64,000 nt of DNA from Desertivirga xinjiangensis (GTDB lineage: Bacteria > Bacteroidota > Bacteroidia > Sphingobacteriales > Sphingobacteriaceae). Where the stretch lies: the NCBI RefSeq assembly GCF_024436435.1, contig NZ_JAFMZP010000001.1, positions 930,001 to 994,000 of the forward strand. Direction: 5' to 3'. A program made the position numbers and the translations under genes. The notes under the pieces were generated by a model. It searched no databases, was not told the DNA's origin, and saw only the letters and a list, made by a program, of their open reading frames with translations. Shown piece after piece: positions 17,121 through 25,702 of the stretch (the stretch's first letter is position 1; each line of letters begins with the position of its first letter).

Positions 17121-18434
17121 TTAAAAATTTGGTGGTGCAATAAATGTTGTACTAAGCTCTTCAACGGTTCTGCCTTTCGAGAGAACCTTCAGTCCTATTT
17201 CAGACTTATATTCTGCAATGTCTTTCTGCGGTTTTATTATAAAAAAAGTGAGTTTAACGCTTTTTCCTTTTCCGATGGTATCTTCTTTACGGATGAATTG
17301 AATAGAGGTGCCCTTTTCTACAGGCAACAACTCAAACTTCACGGGATCTGAAGTCTTGTTAATCAGTTCCACGTTATAAAGATTGCTGACTGTACCATCC
17401 GGACGCTCCTGATACAAGGTTCCGCCTGCGCGTAAGATCACGGTCTCTATATCGCTTCTTGATATCAGTAGAAACGATAACACCGAGATTAAAACGCCTA
17501 ATATTGCGGCATAGCCGTATATCCTTTTGCTGAAACGAAATGCTTGTTTACTGCTTATCTGCTCCTGTGATTTAAAGCCAATTAACCTTTGGGGACGATT
17601 AATTTTTTCCATCACCATATCACAGGCATCGATGCAAAGTGTGCAGTTGATACATTCCAATTGGGTACCGTGACGAATATCTATACCTGTGGGGCAAACC
17701 TGGACGCAAATATTGCAATCAATGCAATCACCCGTGTTTACATAACCGGAGGTGTTCTTTTTCAGCTTTCCCCTGGGTTCCCCCCGCTCATAATCATATG
17801 CAACCACCAGGCTTTTTTTATCGAGCAGAACTCCCTGAAGTCTACCGTAGGGACAAATCACCGTGCACACCACTTCTCTCAGGTATGAAAAAACTAAGTA
17901 AAAGGCTGCCGTGAAAATGATGATAGCAGAAAAACCGTAGATATGTAATGTAATTGGTTCTTCGATAATTTTGATCAGGGGCTCAAGGCCAATAACGTAT
18001 GCGAGGAAAACGTTTGAGATAAGAAAGGAGATCAGCAGGAACAGGGTATGTTTGGCCGTCTTTTTGAAAAATTTTTCGACCGTCAAAGTTGAGGCGTCCA
18101 GCTTTCTTTGTTTGTTTGCATCTCCCTCAATCCAGAACTCTATCTTGCGGAATAACATTTCCATGAAAATAGTCTGGGGACACGCCCAGCCGCACCAGAC
18201 CCGTCCAAACACCGCAGTGAAAAGAATGATGAATATGATGAAGGTCAGCATAGCCAACACAAATATGTGGAAGTCCTGAGGCCAGAAAACTACGCCAAAG
18301 AAGACGAATTTTCTTTCCAATATATTTAACAAGATAAGCTGCTCTCCATTGACTTTTATAAAAGGACCTGAGAACATAAGTGCCAGTAAGACGTAACTCA
18401 GCCAGTTGCGGTACTGATAAAGTTTCCCTTTCAC
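17121..18434 (-). CDS. ccoG: Cytochrome c oxidase accessory protein CcoG (FixG), possible 5' frameshift
   Basis: A 437-residue membrane Fe-S protein: five or six membrane helices, VWCGWACPQT near residue 83, two 4Fe-4S clusters in CIDCNICVQVCP and CINCTLCIDAC (about 240-290), and a C-terminal Ig-like FixG domain. CcoG reduces copper for cbb3 maturation. The open frame starts at GTG 18434, but homology continues upstream: in the same frame, REWIYPKLVKGK matches the family's WIYPKKPxG segment, up to a stop. A likely ATG at 18493 is in another frame (MGEDLNNNKK) and joins it by a -1 shift at the A-run (plus-strand T5 at 18465-18469). The annotated start is therefore probably not the true N-terminus. 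Confidence 0.88.
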   Translation of the reverse strand: MKGKLYQYRNWLSYVLLALMFSGPFIKVNGEQLILLNILERKFVFFGVVFWPQDFHIFVLAMLTFIIFIILFTAVFGRVWCGWACPQTIFMEMLFRKIEFWIEGDANKQRKLDASTLTVEKFFKKTAKHTLFLLISFLISNVFLAYVIGLEPLIKIIEEPITLHIYGFSAIIIFTAAFYLVFSYLREVVCTVICPYGRLQGVLLDKKSLVVAYDYERGEPRGKLKKNTSGYVNTGDCIDCNICVQVCPTGIDIRHGTQLECINCTLCIDACDMVMEKINRPQRLIGFKSQEQISSKQAFRFSKRIYGYAAILGVLISVLSFLLISRSDIETVILRAGGTLYQERPDGTVSNLYNVELINKTSDPVKFELLPVEKGTSIQFIRKEDTIGKGKSVKLTFFIIKPQKDIAEYKSEIGLKVLSKGRTVEELSTTFIAPPNF

Positions 18435-18575
18435 GAGTTTCGGATAAATCCATTCCCGGGCACCTTTTTGTTATTGTTCAAATCTTCTCCCATCTTCTCA
18501 TTGCCATCTACTGGCCTATTATTATGCCCGGCCTGCAAAGCCGTGACTTAAATTCTCAGATAACTGGCTAAGAAA

Positions 18576-19463
18576 TTAGCCTTCTTTTTCGCCTTCCTTT
18601 TCTCCCTGAGGAGCTTTGGCGTTAGCCGGGTTGCTTCCTTTCAGGGAATGGATAAAGTTTGTGACTTCAGAAATCTGCTTCGGAGTCAAAGTCTTCTCCC
18701 ATGATATCATCCCTTTCTCGGGTATACCATATTTGATTGTTTTGAAGATGGCGTTCACACTTCCGCCATGAAGCCAGTACTCATCTGTAAGATTTGGCCC
18801 CACTACCCCCTGGCCTCGGTCTCCATGGCAGGCAACGCAATTGGAGTTGTAGATTGCCTGTCCGGAAGTAATAACAGAGGCTTCAGAGCTTTCTTTTACC
18901 GTGTTTTCATCGATCAGGTTCGCTGCTTTCGACAGGTATTCTTTCCTGGCTGCTTCAGCCTCCTGGACTTCCAGGGCATACTCCTCGTCTTGAAGTGGCG
19001 CCCAGTCGAACACATGATATGTGAGCATGTATCCGAAAGCTAGCGCAATAGTTCCATAAAAAAGCCACATGAACCAGGCCGGGGTAGGATTATCCAGCTC
19101 CGCAATGCCATCAAACTGATGCTCAAGCAAAATGTCTTTTTCTTCTGATAGTGGCTTCAGGCCAAGGATCTTGGTCCAAATGCCTTGTTTGCTCTTTTTC
19201 ATAGCAAGCCATTCTTCGTACTCCAGCGGTTTCTCTACTTCCGTTACAATTGGACTTGGGTTGATGATCTCGTTTGAAAGCTGCTTGAACGTTCTTAACA
19301 AAACCACGGAGACAAGCAGTAAAAGTAGCAACAGGATGACAAAAGCAATGATCAAAAGATCCCAGTAAAGGTTACCAGTGCCTAAAACTTTCGATGTTTC
19401 TTCAGTTGACTGAGCAAACACAGACCCTGAGAATAGAAAAATACCGGTTAAAAATATTCTCAT
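18576..19463 (-). CDS. ccoP: cbb3 oxidase cytochrome c subunit CcoP, one heme
   Basis: A 295-residue protein: N-terminal signal-like helix, a second membrane helix (about 33-58), a conserved segment EFDGI-type near 115 (EHQFDGIAELDNPTPAWFMWLFYGT), a third helix, then one cytochrome c domain with CVACHGDRGQG and GPNLTDEYWLHGG. Proteobacterial CcoP has two hemes; only one CxxCH is seen here, as in other Bacteroidetes. It passes electrons from periplasmic donors to CcoO/CcoN. The start overlaps the ccoQ stop (ATGA). The C-terminus is a charged, Lys/Glu-rich tail. Confidence 0.92.
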   Translation of the reverse strand: MRIFLTGIFLFSGSVFAQSTEETSKVLGTGNLYWDLLIIAFVILLLLLLLVSVVLLRTFKQLSNEIINPSPIVTEVEKPLEYEEWLAMKKSKQGIWTKILGLKPLSEEKDILLEHQFDGIAELDNPTPAWFMWLFYGTIALAFGYMLTYHVFDWAPLQDEEYALEVQEAEAARKEYLSKAANLIDENTVKESSEASVITSGQAIYNSNCVACHGDRGQGVVGPNLTDEYWLHGGSVNAIFKTIKYGIPEKGMISWEKTLTPKQISEVTNFIHSLKGSNPANAKAPQGEKEGEKEG

Positions 19464-19636
19464 AATTCCTCCTGATTATCGTCATTTAAAGGAAGCTCGC
19501 TCATGTGACGGATATGATCCTTATTCATTTTAATGAGCATCACTGTTACCAGGATAAAAAAAATAAAGAATATCCACAGTGAGGTAATGAGATAGACATT
19601 GCTATCAGTTACAGTATTTAGAAATTGCTTAAACAT
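19460..19636 (-). CDS. ccoQ: Small cbb3 oxidase subunit CcoQ-like
   Basis: A 58-residue frame starting MFKQFLNT and ending in NDDNQEEL. It has one membrane helix (about 15-36: YLITSLWIFFIFFILVTVML) and a charged cytoplasmic tail. Small size, one helix and position between ccoNO and ccoP match CcoQ, which stabilises the oxidase. It starts 22 bases after ccoNO and its TGA overlaps the ATG of ccoP. Confidence 0.8.
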   Translation of the reverse strand: MFKQFLNTVTDSNVYLITSLWIFFIFFILVTVMLIKMNKDHIRHMSELPLNDDNQEEL

Positions 19637-19657
19637 AATGTGATTATTTTATGGACC

Positions 19658-21772
19658 TTATTTTTCTGCTTTTATATCTATGCCCAGCCTTTGCAGGTAA
19701 GCGATGATGGCAATGATCTCTCTGTCGCTCTTAATTTTAATATTATCAGCCGACAGGTTTGCTGCAATCATATCAGCCTGCTCCATAAGGTCTTTATTGG
19801 CTTCAGTTTCATAGTTCTCTTCGTACGGAACCCCCAGACTGCGCATCGCTGTTATTTTGGAGGCAGTAGTACTGATGTCAAGTTTCTGCTCGATCAGCCA
19901 TGGATAAGGCGGCATAATACTTCCGGGAGACATCGTGGTTGGATCCAGCAGGTGATTAAAATGCCATGCATTGGAGTACTTACCTCCTTCACGATGCAGA
20001 TCGGGGCCGGTTCGTTTAGAACCCCATAAAAATGGGTGATCATACACAAACTCACCTGCTTTACTGTATTCTCCGTAACGCTCTGTTTCTGAGCGGAACG
20101 GGCGTACCATCTGCGAGTGACAGTTTACACAACCCTCACGTACGTAAATATCTCTTCCCTGCAATTCAAGTGGCGAATAGGGCTTAACACTTGCAATTGT
20201 TGGTATATTAGAGCTTACCAGAAAGGTAGGCATCATTTCTACCATTCCACCAATCAGTATGGCAATAAGAGAAAGTACCAGGAATCGCATTGGTTTACGC
20301 TCCAATACTCTGTGCCACGTTTTCTCACTTGCATGCGGCACAAAAACTGGCGCCAATGGCATGGCTTCAGCCGGTTCGTTAGCCAGAAGTTTTCCCTGGT
20401 TAATTGTTTTGATCAGATTGTAGGTCATCAGCACAACTCCTGCAAGGTATAATGCGCCACCAATAGCCCTGAACACGTGCATAGGAATTATCTGGAATGT
20501 AGACTCCAGGAAACCAGGGTATTTTAGCATGCCTTCAGGAGTAAACTCTTTAAGCATGAGCCCTTGAGTAAATCCTGCCCAGTACATCGGAACCGCGTAA
20601 AATAGTATCCCAAAAGTTCCGATCCAGAAATGGTAGCCTGCTAATTTCTTAGAGAAAAGTTCGGTCTGATAGATTCTGGGAACAAGCCAGTAGAGGATAG
20701 CGAATGTAAGGAAACCATTCCAGCCTAAAGCTCCCACGTGTACGTGGGCTACAATCCAGTCAGTGAAATGTGCGATTGCGTTGATCTCTTTAAAGGAAAG
20801 CATCGGACCTTCAAATGTGGCCATACCATAGGACGTCAGTCCGACAACCATAAATTTCAGTGTGGCATCGTCGCGTACCTTATCCCATGCGCCGCGCAGC
20901 GTGAGCAATCCGTTGATCATACCACCCCAGCTTGGAGCGATAAGCATGATTGAAAATACGATTCCGAGCGATTGTGCCCAGCCCGGTAATGAACTATAAA
21001 GTAAGTGATGCGGACCAGCCCAGATGTAAATAAAAATAAGTGACCAGAAGTGAAGGATACTCAATTTATACGAGTAAACCGGCCGGTTTGCCATTTTCGG
21101 AAGGAAATAATACATCATTCCGAGGTAAGGAGTAGTAAGGAAAAATGCAACTGCATTATGACCATACCACCATTGAACCAGAGCATCCTGAACTCCGGCA
21201 TAAATATAATAACTCTTAAAAGCAGAAATAGGCAGCTGGAACGAGTTTACGATATGCAGCACGGCAACGGTAACAAAGGTTGCTATATAAAACCAGATGG
21301 CTACATACATATGCTGCTCCCGGCGTTTAATGATAGTTCCAAACATGTTGATGCCAAATACCACCCAGATCAGGGTTATAGCAATGTCTATGGGCCATTC
21401 AAGTTCGGCATACTCATGAGAAGTAGTAAGGCCGAGCGGCAAAGTAATAACTGCGGAAACGATGATTAACTGCCAGCCCCAGAAGTGAATCTTGCTCAGA
21501 ACATCGCTAAACATTCTCGCTTTGAGAAGCCTTTGTAAAGAGTAATAAACACCCATGAAAATTCCGTTTCCCACAAAGGCAAAAATCACCGCATTGGTGT
21601 GTAATGGTCTTATTCTTCCAAAAGTGGTGTATTGATTCCCCAGGTTCAAGGAGGGTTTAAATAATTGCATGGCCACCAGTAGTCCTACCGTCATCCCGAT
21701 AATACCCCATACTACAGTGGCTATACCAAAGTTCCTGACAATTTTGTTGTCGTAAGTAAATTTCTCAAGCAT
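19658..21772 (-). CDS. ccoNO: cbb3-type cytochrome c oxidase, fused subunits I and II (CcoN-CcoO)
   Basis: A fusion of catalytic subunit CcoN (about residues 1-480) and monoheme cytochrome CcoO (about 500-704). CcoN shows GRIRPLHTNAVIFAF, WYGHNAVAFFLT, AGPHHLLYSS and HVHVGALGWNG with the heme b, heme b3 and copper histidines; CcoO shows GCVNCHSQMVRPF. The enzyme is a high-affinity proton-pumping terminal oxidase used at low oxygen. The ATG at 21772 (MLEKFTYDN) is preferred; an in-frame ATG at 21910 would add 46 residues not seen in the family and would put the TGATATTCGTCA site (21850-21861) inside the coding sequence. It heads the operon ccoNO-Q-P-G-fixH-exporter. Confidence 0.95.
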   Translation of the reverse strand: MLEKFTYDNKIVRNFGIATVVWGIIGMTVGLLVAMQLFKPSLNLGNQYTTFGRIRPLHTNAVIFAFVGNGIFMGVYYSLQRLLKARMFSDVLSKIHFWGWQLIIVSAVITLPLGLTTSHEYAELEWPIDIAITLIWVVFGINMFGTIIKRREQHMYVAIWFYIATFVTVAVLHIVNSFQLPISAFKSYYIYAGVQDALVQWWYGHNAVAFFLTTPYLGMMYYFLPKMANRPVYSYKLSILHFWSLIFIYIWAGPHHLLYSSLPGWAQSLGIVFSIMLIAPSWGGMINGLLTLRGAWDKVRDDATLKFMVVGLTSYGMATFEGPMLSFKEINAIAHFTDWIVAHVHVGALGWNGFLTFAILYWLVPRIYQTELFSKKLAGYHFWIGTFGILFYAVPMYWAGFTQGLMLKEFTPEGMLKYPGFLESTFQIIPMHVFRAIGGALYLAGVVLMTYNLIKTINQGKLLANEPAEAMPLAPVFVPHASEKTWHRVLERKPMRFLVLSLIAILIGGMVEMMPTFLVSSNIPTIASVKPYSPLELQGRDIYVREGCVNCHSQMVRPFRSETERYGEYSKAGEFVYDHPFLWGSKRTGPDLHREGGKYSNAWHFNHLLDPTTMSPGSIMPPYPWLIEQKLDISTTASKITAMRSLGVPYEENYETEANKDLMEQADMIAANLSADNIKIKSDREIIAIIAYLQRLGIDIKAEK

Positions 21773-21849
21773 AAAGTTGAATGGATTTTTCAGATGTAAA
21801 GGTATTGGGCGAAACACTCCCCGGAGATGACCTGCGTTTCTGTAAAAAC

Positions 21850-21861
21850 TGATATTCGTCA
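21850..21861. promoter_or_regulatory. FNR/FixK-like site TGATATTCGTCA
   Basis: Palindrome TGAY-N4-RTCA centred about 83 bases before the preferred ccoNO start (21772), similar in position to the other sites of the window. Confidence 0.62.
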
Positions 21862-21969
21862 CTTTTTTATGAAATGAAAGAAAAGTGGGAAGAACTATGG
21901 CCTGAATCATTTGATCTTAGATAAAAAGCCCTTCCACTTTAATATTATTGCATATTAACGTACCTTTTA

Positions 21970-21977
21970 TAGCTTTG
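21970..21977 (+). promoter_or_regulatory. Possible -7 element for the gene at 22014
   Basis: TAGCTTTG matches the Bacteroidetes TAnnTTTG -7 box, 37 bases before the ATG at 22014. No clear -33 TTTG is seen at the usual distance. Confidence 0.4.
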
Positions 21978-22013
21978 CTATAAGATTTAGATCTAACTCA
22001 TCAACACAATATT

Positions 22014-23057
22014 ATGGGCGAGCCGGCTGCAAATGTTCCTTCCAGGAAAAAATACTTCTACACGGTGAACGATCTGCTGAAAGATTATCTTTTTAAATAT
22101 AACCGGCAGCTAAAACTTTCCGTGCAATACTCCGACCTCCTAAGGTTTCAGTTAAGTGTACCCTTGCTCGATAAGAACGGCAATGACACGCTATGGCAAA
22201 CCGTGTATTACGACCAGAGTGAGATGGATGAACTGTTTCCAAATCTTACCGCTATTTATGCAATGATGAATGCTTCCGGAGATTTGGAAGTAATTGAACA
22301 TCTTCAAATTGCCCAGATAGATTATTGCACTTTCGGTAATTCTAAACCCTTTAGGATTCGGGTAATAAATAAGTTTAATGATAACTACGATTACTTCTAT
22401 GTGAAGATAGCCGATGCTTCAAGGGTTTACGGACTGGAACTTGAGCATATCCTTTCGCCGAACCGGATAGGATATTTAACAGATGGCAATACCTTAATTG
22501 AGGAGCATATTTCGGGGCTTCCCGGTGATATTTTTATCAATCAGCGCTTAAATACTTCGAAATTTAATCAGATCAGGATTTGCAAAGAATTTGTGAAGTT
22601 TAATGAACGATGTTTCATCCGCCTATTAGGCGATATGAGATCCTACAATTATGTTGTTCATATTACGCCCGACATCGAAGGCAACCAGTATCGTATCCGT
22701 GCAATTGATTTTGACCAGCAATCGTACGAGGGTCGCAGGCAATTTTATTTACCTCACTATTTTAAGGAAAATAATGCATTAGTGCTGCTAGGTATAAAGC
22801 ATATGGATGAAAAAACGATGCGGCAGTACCAGGAAGAGGAGCGAAGCTTGATCAATAACAGGGTTAAACTGGTACATTACAGGCTTCAGGACCTGCTTAG
22901 TTGTATGAAAGCCGACATAATCTCACCGCAAAAGAAAGTGGAGCAACTGGCTGCCGAACTGAGTGATTTTCATCATCAGTCTTCATTTAGATGGTGCAGA
23001 AATATGGGTGAGCTGGTTGAAGAACAATTGAACCACTACCTGTTTGCAAAACTGTAA
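22014..23057 (+). CDS. Unknown protein with possible kinase-like catalytic loop
   Basis: A 347-residue cytoplasmic protein with no signal peptide or membrane helix, not recognised as a named family. Around residues 205-245 it reads RLLGDMRSYNYVV...YRIRAIDFDQQS. This resembles the GDxxxxNxxV catalytic loop and the following IDFD/G metal-binding motif of aminoglycoside-phosphotransferase and HipA-like kinases. The typical glycine-rich ATP loop is not obvious. The gene is divergent from ccoNO and convergent with the ccoS end, standing alone between two oxidase operons. A kinase function is inference from short motifs. Confidence 0.6.
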   Translation: MGEPAANVPSRKKYFYTVNDLLKDYLFKYNRQLKLSVQYSDLLRFQLSVPLLDKNGNDTLWQTVYYDQSEMDELFPNLTAIYAMMNASGDLEVIEHLQIAQIDYCTFGNSKPFRIRVINKFNDNYDYFYVKIADASRVYGLELEHILSPNRIGYLTDGNTLIEEHISGLPGDIFINQRLNTSKFNQIRICKEFVKFNERCFIRLLGDMRSYNYVVHITPDIEGNQYRIRAIDFDQQSYEGRRQFYLPHYFKENNALVLLGIKHMDEKTMRQYQEEERSLINNRVKLVHYRLQDLLSCMKADIISPQKKVEQLAAELSDFHHQSSFRWCRNMGELVEEQLNHYLFAKL

Positions 23058-23156
23058 TCATTTCTTTCCTGATCCTGATTAGGGTTTCCAGCTTTTGCTA
23101 GCGCACGCGTGCCGTGTGTACTCCCATGCTCCCGATTCTCCCCTCATGTCCTCAAC

Positions 23157-23309
23157 CTAACTTTCTGGTTTATCATCGTCAAAAAGAATTCTCATCGCAG
23201 GCGTCTGCATATCATCATTCTGACCATTTCGCATGGCCCAGAAGAAAGCAGCCAAAAAAACAAGGGCAATCACAATACTACAGCCTATGAGAAAATAAAT
23301 TATACTCAT
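23157..23309 (-). CDS. ccoS: cbb3 oxidase maturation protein CcoS
   Basis: A 50-residue frame, MSIIYFLIGCSIVIALVF followed by LAAFFWAMRNGQNDD and ending ILFDDDKPES. One N-terminal helix, the FFWAMRNGQ(Y/N)DD segment and the acidic end are diagnostic of CcoS, required for cofactor insertion in the cbb3 oxidase. Its ATG overlaps the ccoI stop (ATGA), so it is the last gene of the five-gene minus-strand operon that starts at 29867. Confidence 0.92.
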   Translation of the reverse strand: MSIIYFLIGCSIVIALVFLAAFFWAMRNGQNDDMQTPAMRILFDDDKPES

Positions 23310-25693
23310 TTTTTTAAGGTTAGTTGATTTTTACGGGCGAAATATTTCGTAGAAAGCGTAGTGAACGAAAGTATAGTAACAGTACTAAGCGGCATTAAAA
23401 CAGCAGCAGTTAATGGAGAAAGGGTTCCCTGCACCGCAAAATAAACTCCAACAAGATTATACGCACTGGCTATCGCGAAGCTTATTTTGATCGTTTTCAT
23501 TGCCTCTCTTGCGAGACTGATGAACTTGGGCAGAAGTTTGAGGGATTCTCCTTGCAATACAGCATCACATGCAGGACTGAAATTATTAATGTTATCGGTT
23601 ATAGCTATTCCAAAATCGCTTTGCTTTAGAGCTCCCGCATCATTTAATCCGTCTCCGCACATCATCACCTTATGATTCTGCAGCTGCAAATCTTTAATGT
23701 AGTTCAGCTTGGCTTGTGGAGATTGTCTGAAAAAGATATTCTTTGGAAAAAACATTGCCAGATTTCCTTTATCAGCTTCATTATCGCCCGAGAGAAGATG
23801 AAGGCCCCATCCTGAAAGGGATTTAAACAACGAGCCAAGTCCATCGCGCCATTGATGGTGCACAGTAAAATATCCTTTGTAGTCACCGTCTACTTCGAGA
23901 TGTACAGAAGACGTGTTTTTGTTGAAAGATTTCGCGGAAGGAACAAATGATGCGCTTCCCATCAGAATAAAACGATTGTTAACATAACCAGAGAGGCCTT
24001 TCCCAACTACTTCTTTGAAATTATATACATGACGTAAATTGTCAGTCATGAGCCACTTGATTATTTCCCGGCTTAAAGGATGTGCTGAGTTGCGGGCAAG
24101 GGAAGCAACCATTACCTTGTCCTCGTAACTTAAAGTACCAGTAAAAGAAATGTTCAGGGCATCCGGTGCCGTAATAGTTCCCGTTTTATCAAACACAATA
24201 GTATCCGTTTGTGCAAGCTGTTCAACTGCATCGGTATTTTTCAAATAAAAGCGGTTTTTATCAAATATGCTAAGTACGGCCGATAGCGTAAAGGGGGTGC
24301 TCAGCGAAAGAACACAAGGACAAGCAACAATCAGTACTGCCGTAAAGGAAGCCCAGGCCTTCGCTATATCAGATGAATACACCCAGAATGCTGCAGCAGA
24401 AATGGCTATGATAAAAGTTATCAGGCTGAAATATTTGGCAATGCTGTCATTGAAAGTTAAAATAGACTTTTTGTTGATAAAGGTTTCATTGTTCCATAAG
24501 CTTGTAAGATAACTTTGAGACACTGGTTTTATAATCTCCAGCTCCACGGCTTCACCTACCTGCCGGCCTCCGGCGTAAACAATTTCTCCGAGCACCTTTT
24601 TCACCGGCTCTGATTCGCCGGTAACAAAGCTGAAGTCGAAGAAACCTTCGCCCTGCATCAAAATACCATCTGCAGGAAGTATCTCGTTGTTCCGGATGAA
24701 CACCCTGTCGCCAATAGAAAGCTCAGAGATTGCTACACACTTTTCCTCCTTGTTTTTTAGAACCGTTACCGCCACCGGGAAATAGGAACGGTAATCGCGT
24801 TCAAAAGAAAGCTGGTAATAAGTGCGCTGTTTAACCCACCTGCCCATCAGTAAAAGGAAGATAAGTCCGGTTAAGGTATCAGAGAACCCGGCGCCGGTTT
24901 GGGTCGTGATCTCGAATACCGTTCTGCAAAATAATACGGCAATGATAAGGGCCAATGGGGCATCCAGGTTAACAAGTTTGTTTTTTAAGCCCGACCATGC
25001 AGAAGTAAAAAACTCCCTGCTGCAGTAGAAAGTTGCCGGAAAGGCAAAGGCCAGGTTAAGCCATCCGAACAATGATCTGTATTGTTGTTCAAACTCTGAA
25101 AGGCCAAAATACTCAGGGAAGCTGAAAAGCATCACGTTTCCCATGCATAGACCTGCAACTGCAATTTTTTGAATGAGCTGACGGTTAACCGATCCCTGCT
25201 TTTCTTTAACCACATCCTGAAGGCTGATCAGGGGCTCATACCCTATTGAAGCCAGTAACACAACCAATTGGCGAAGCGATATTTCATGATGTTTAAAAGT
25301 TACTGAAACCTGCTTTTTCAAAAAGTCTATCCTGGAATGTACCACACCGGCATTTAGCTTATGCAAATGTTCCAGAAGCCAGATACACGAACTGCAATGA
25401 ATGCCTGGAATATAAAAGGTAATTACAGTAAGCGTCTCATCCTTATAATCGATCAGATCGGCCGTAATACGCTCTTCGTCAAGGTAAGCAAATTGCTGCG
25501 GCTGGTTGGATTTTGTTTGACCTGGTGTATCATTGTACCGATAGTAATCACATAAATTATTTACTGACAATACCTGGTAAACGCTCTGGCATCCTGCACA
25601 GCAAAAAGCTTTGTCATCATAGATATATTTTTTATTTGTTATTTCTGTTCCGCAGTGATAACAGGAAGTTTCAGTTAAAGTCCCGGCAGCCAT
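23306..25693 (-). CDS. ccoI: Copper-transporting P1B-type ATPase of cbb3 assembly (CcoI/FixI)
   Basis: A 795-residue P-type ATPase. In order: N-terminal cysteine-rich region CYHCG...FCCAGC, a heavy-metal-associated domain with GIHCSSCIWLLE (about 95), membrane helices, the CPC metal site in VACPCVLSL (about 458), phosphorylation site FDKTGTIT (about 499), SAHPLSRE and the hinge GDGLNDAGALKQ (about 683). CcoI supplies copper to the cbb3 oxidase by exporting Cu(I) to the periplasmic side. It follows the unknown flavin-type gene by nine bases and overlaps ccoS. Confidence 0.93.
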   Translation of the reverse strand: MAAGTLTETSCYHCGTEITNKKYIYDDKAFCCAGCQSVYQVLSVNNLCDYYRYNDTPGQTKSNQPQQFAYLDEERITADLIDYKDETLTVITFYIPGIHCSSCIWLLEHLHKLNAGVVHSRIDFLKKQVSVTFKHHEISLRQLVVLLASIGYEPLISLQDVVKEKQGSVNRQLIQKIAVAGLCMGNVMLFSFPEYFGLSEFEQQYRSLFGWLNLAFAFPATFYCSREFFTSAWSGLKNKLVNLDAPLALIIAVLFCRTVFEITTQTGAGFSDTLTGLIFLLLMGRWVKQRTYYQLSFERDYRSYFPVAVTVLKNKEEKCVAISELSIGDRVFIRNNEILPADGILMQGEGFFDFSFVTGESEPVKKVLGEIVYAGGRQVGEAVELEIIKPVSQSYLTSLWNNETFINKKSILTFNDSIAKYFSLITFIIAISAAAFWVYSSDIAKAWASFTAVLIVACPCVLSLSTPFTLSAVLSIFDKNRFYLKNTDAVEQLAQTDTIVFDKTGTITAPDALNISFTGTLSYEDKVMVASLARNSAHPLSREIIKWLMTDNLRHVYNFKEVVGKGLSGYVNNRFILMGSASFVPSAKSFNKNTSSVHLEVDGDYKGYFTVHHQWRDGLGSLFKSLSGWGLHLLSGDNEADKGNLAMFFPKNIFFRQSPQAKLNYIKDLQLQNHKVMMCGDGLNDAGALKQSDFGIAITDNINNFSPACDAVLQGESLKLLPKFISLAREAMKTIKISFAIASAYNLVGVYFAVQGTLSPLTAAVLMPLSTVTILSFTTLSTKYFARKNQLTLKK

Positions 25694-25702
25694 ATTTAAA
25701 CA

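Noticed and set aside
23101-23115. GC-rich palindrome GCACGCGTGC as an attachment or recombination site
   Set aside because: No integrase, no direct repeats and no tRNA nearby; probably part of a convergent end.
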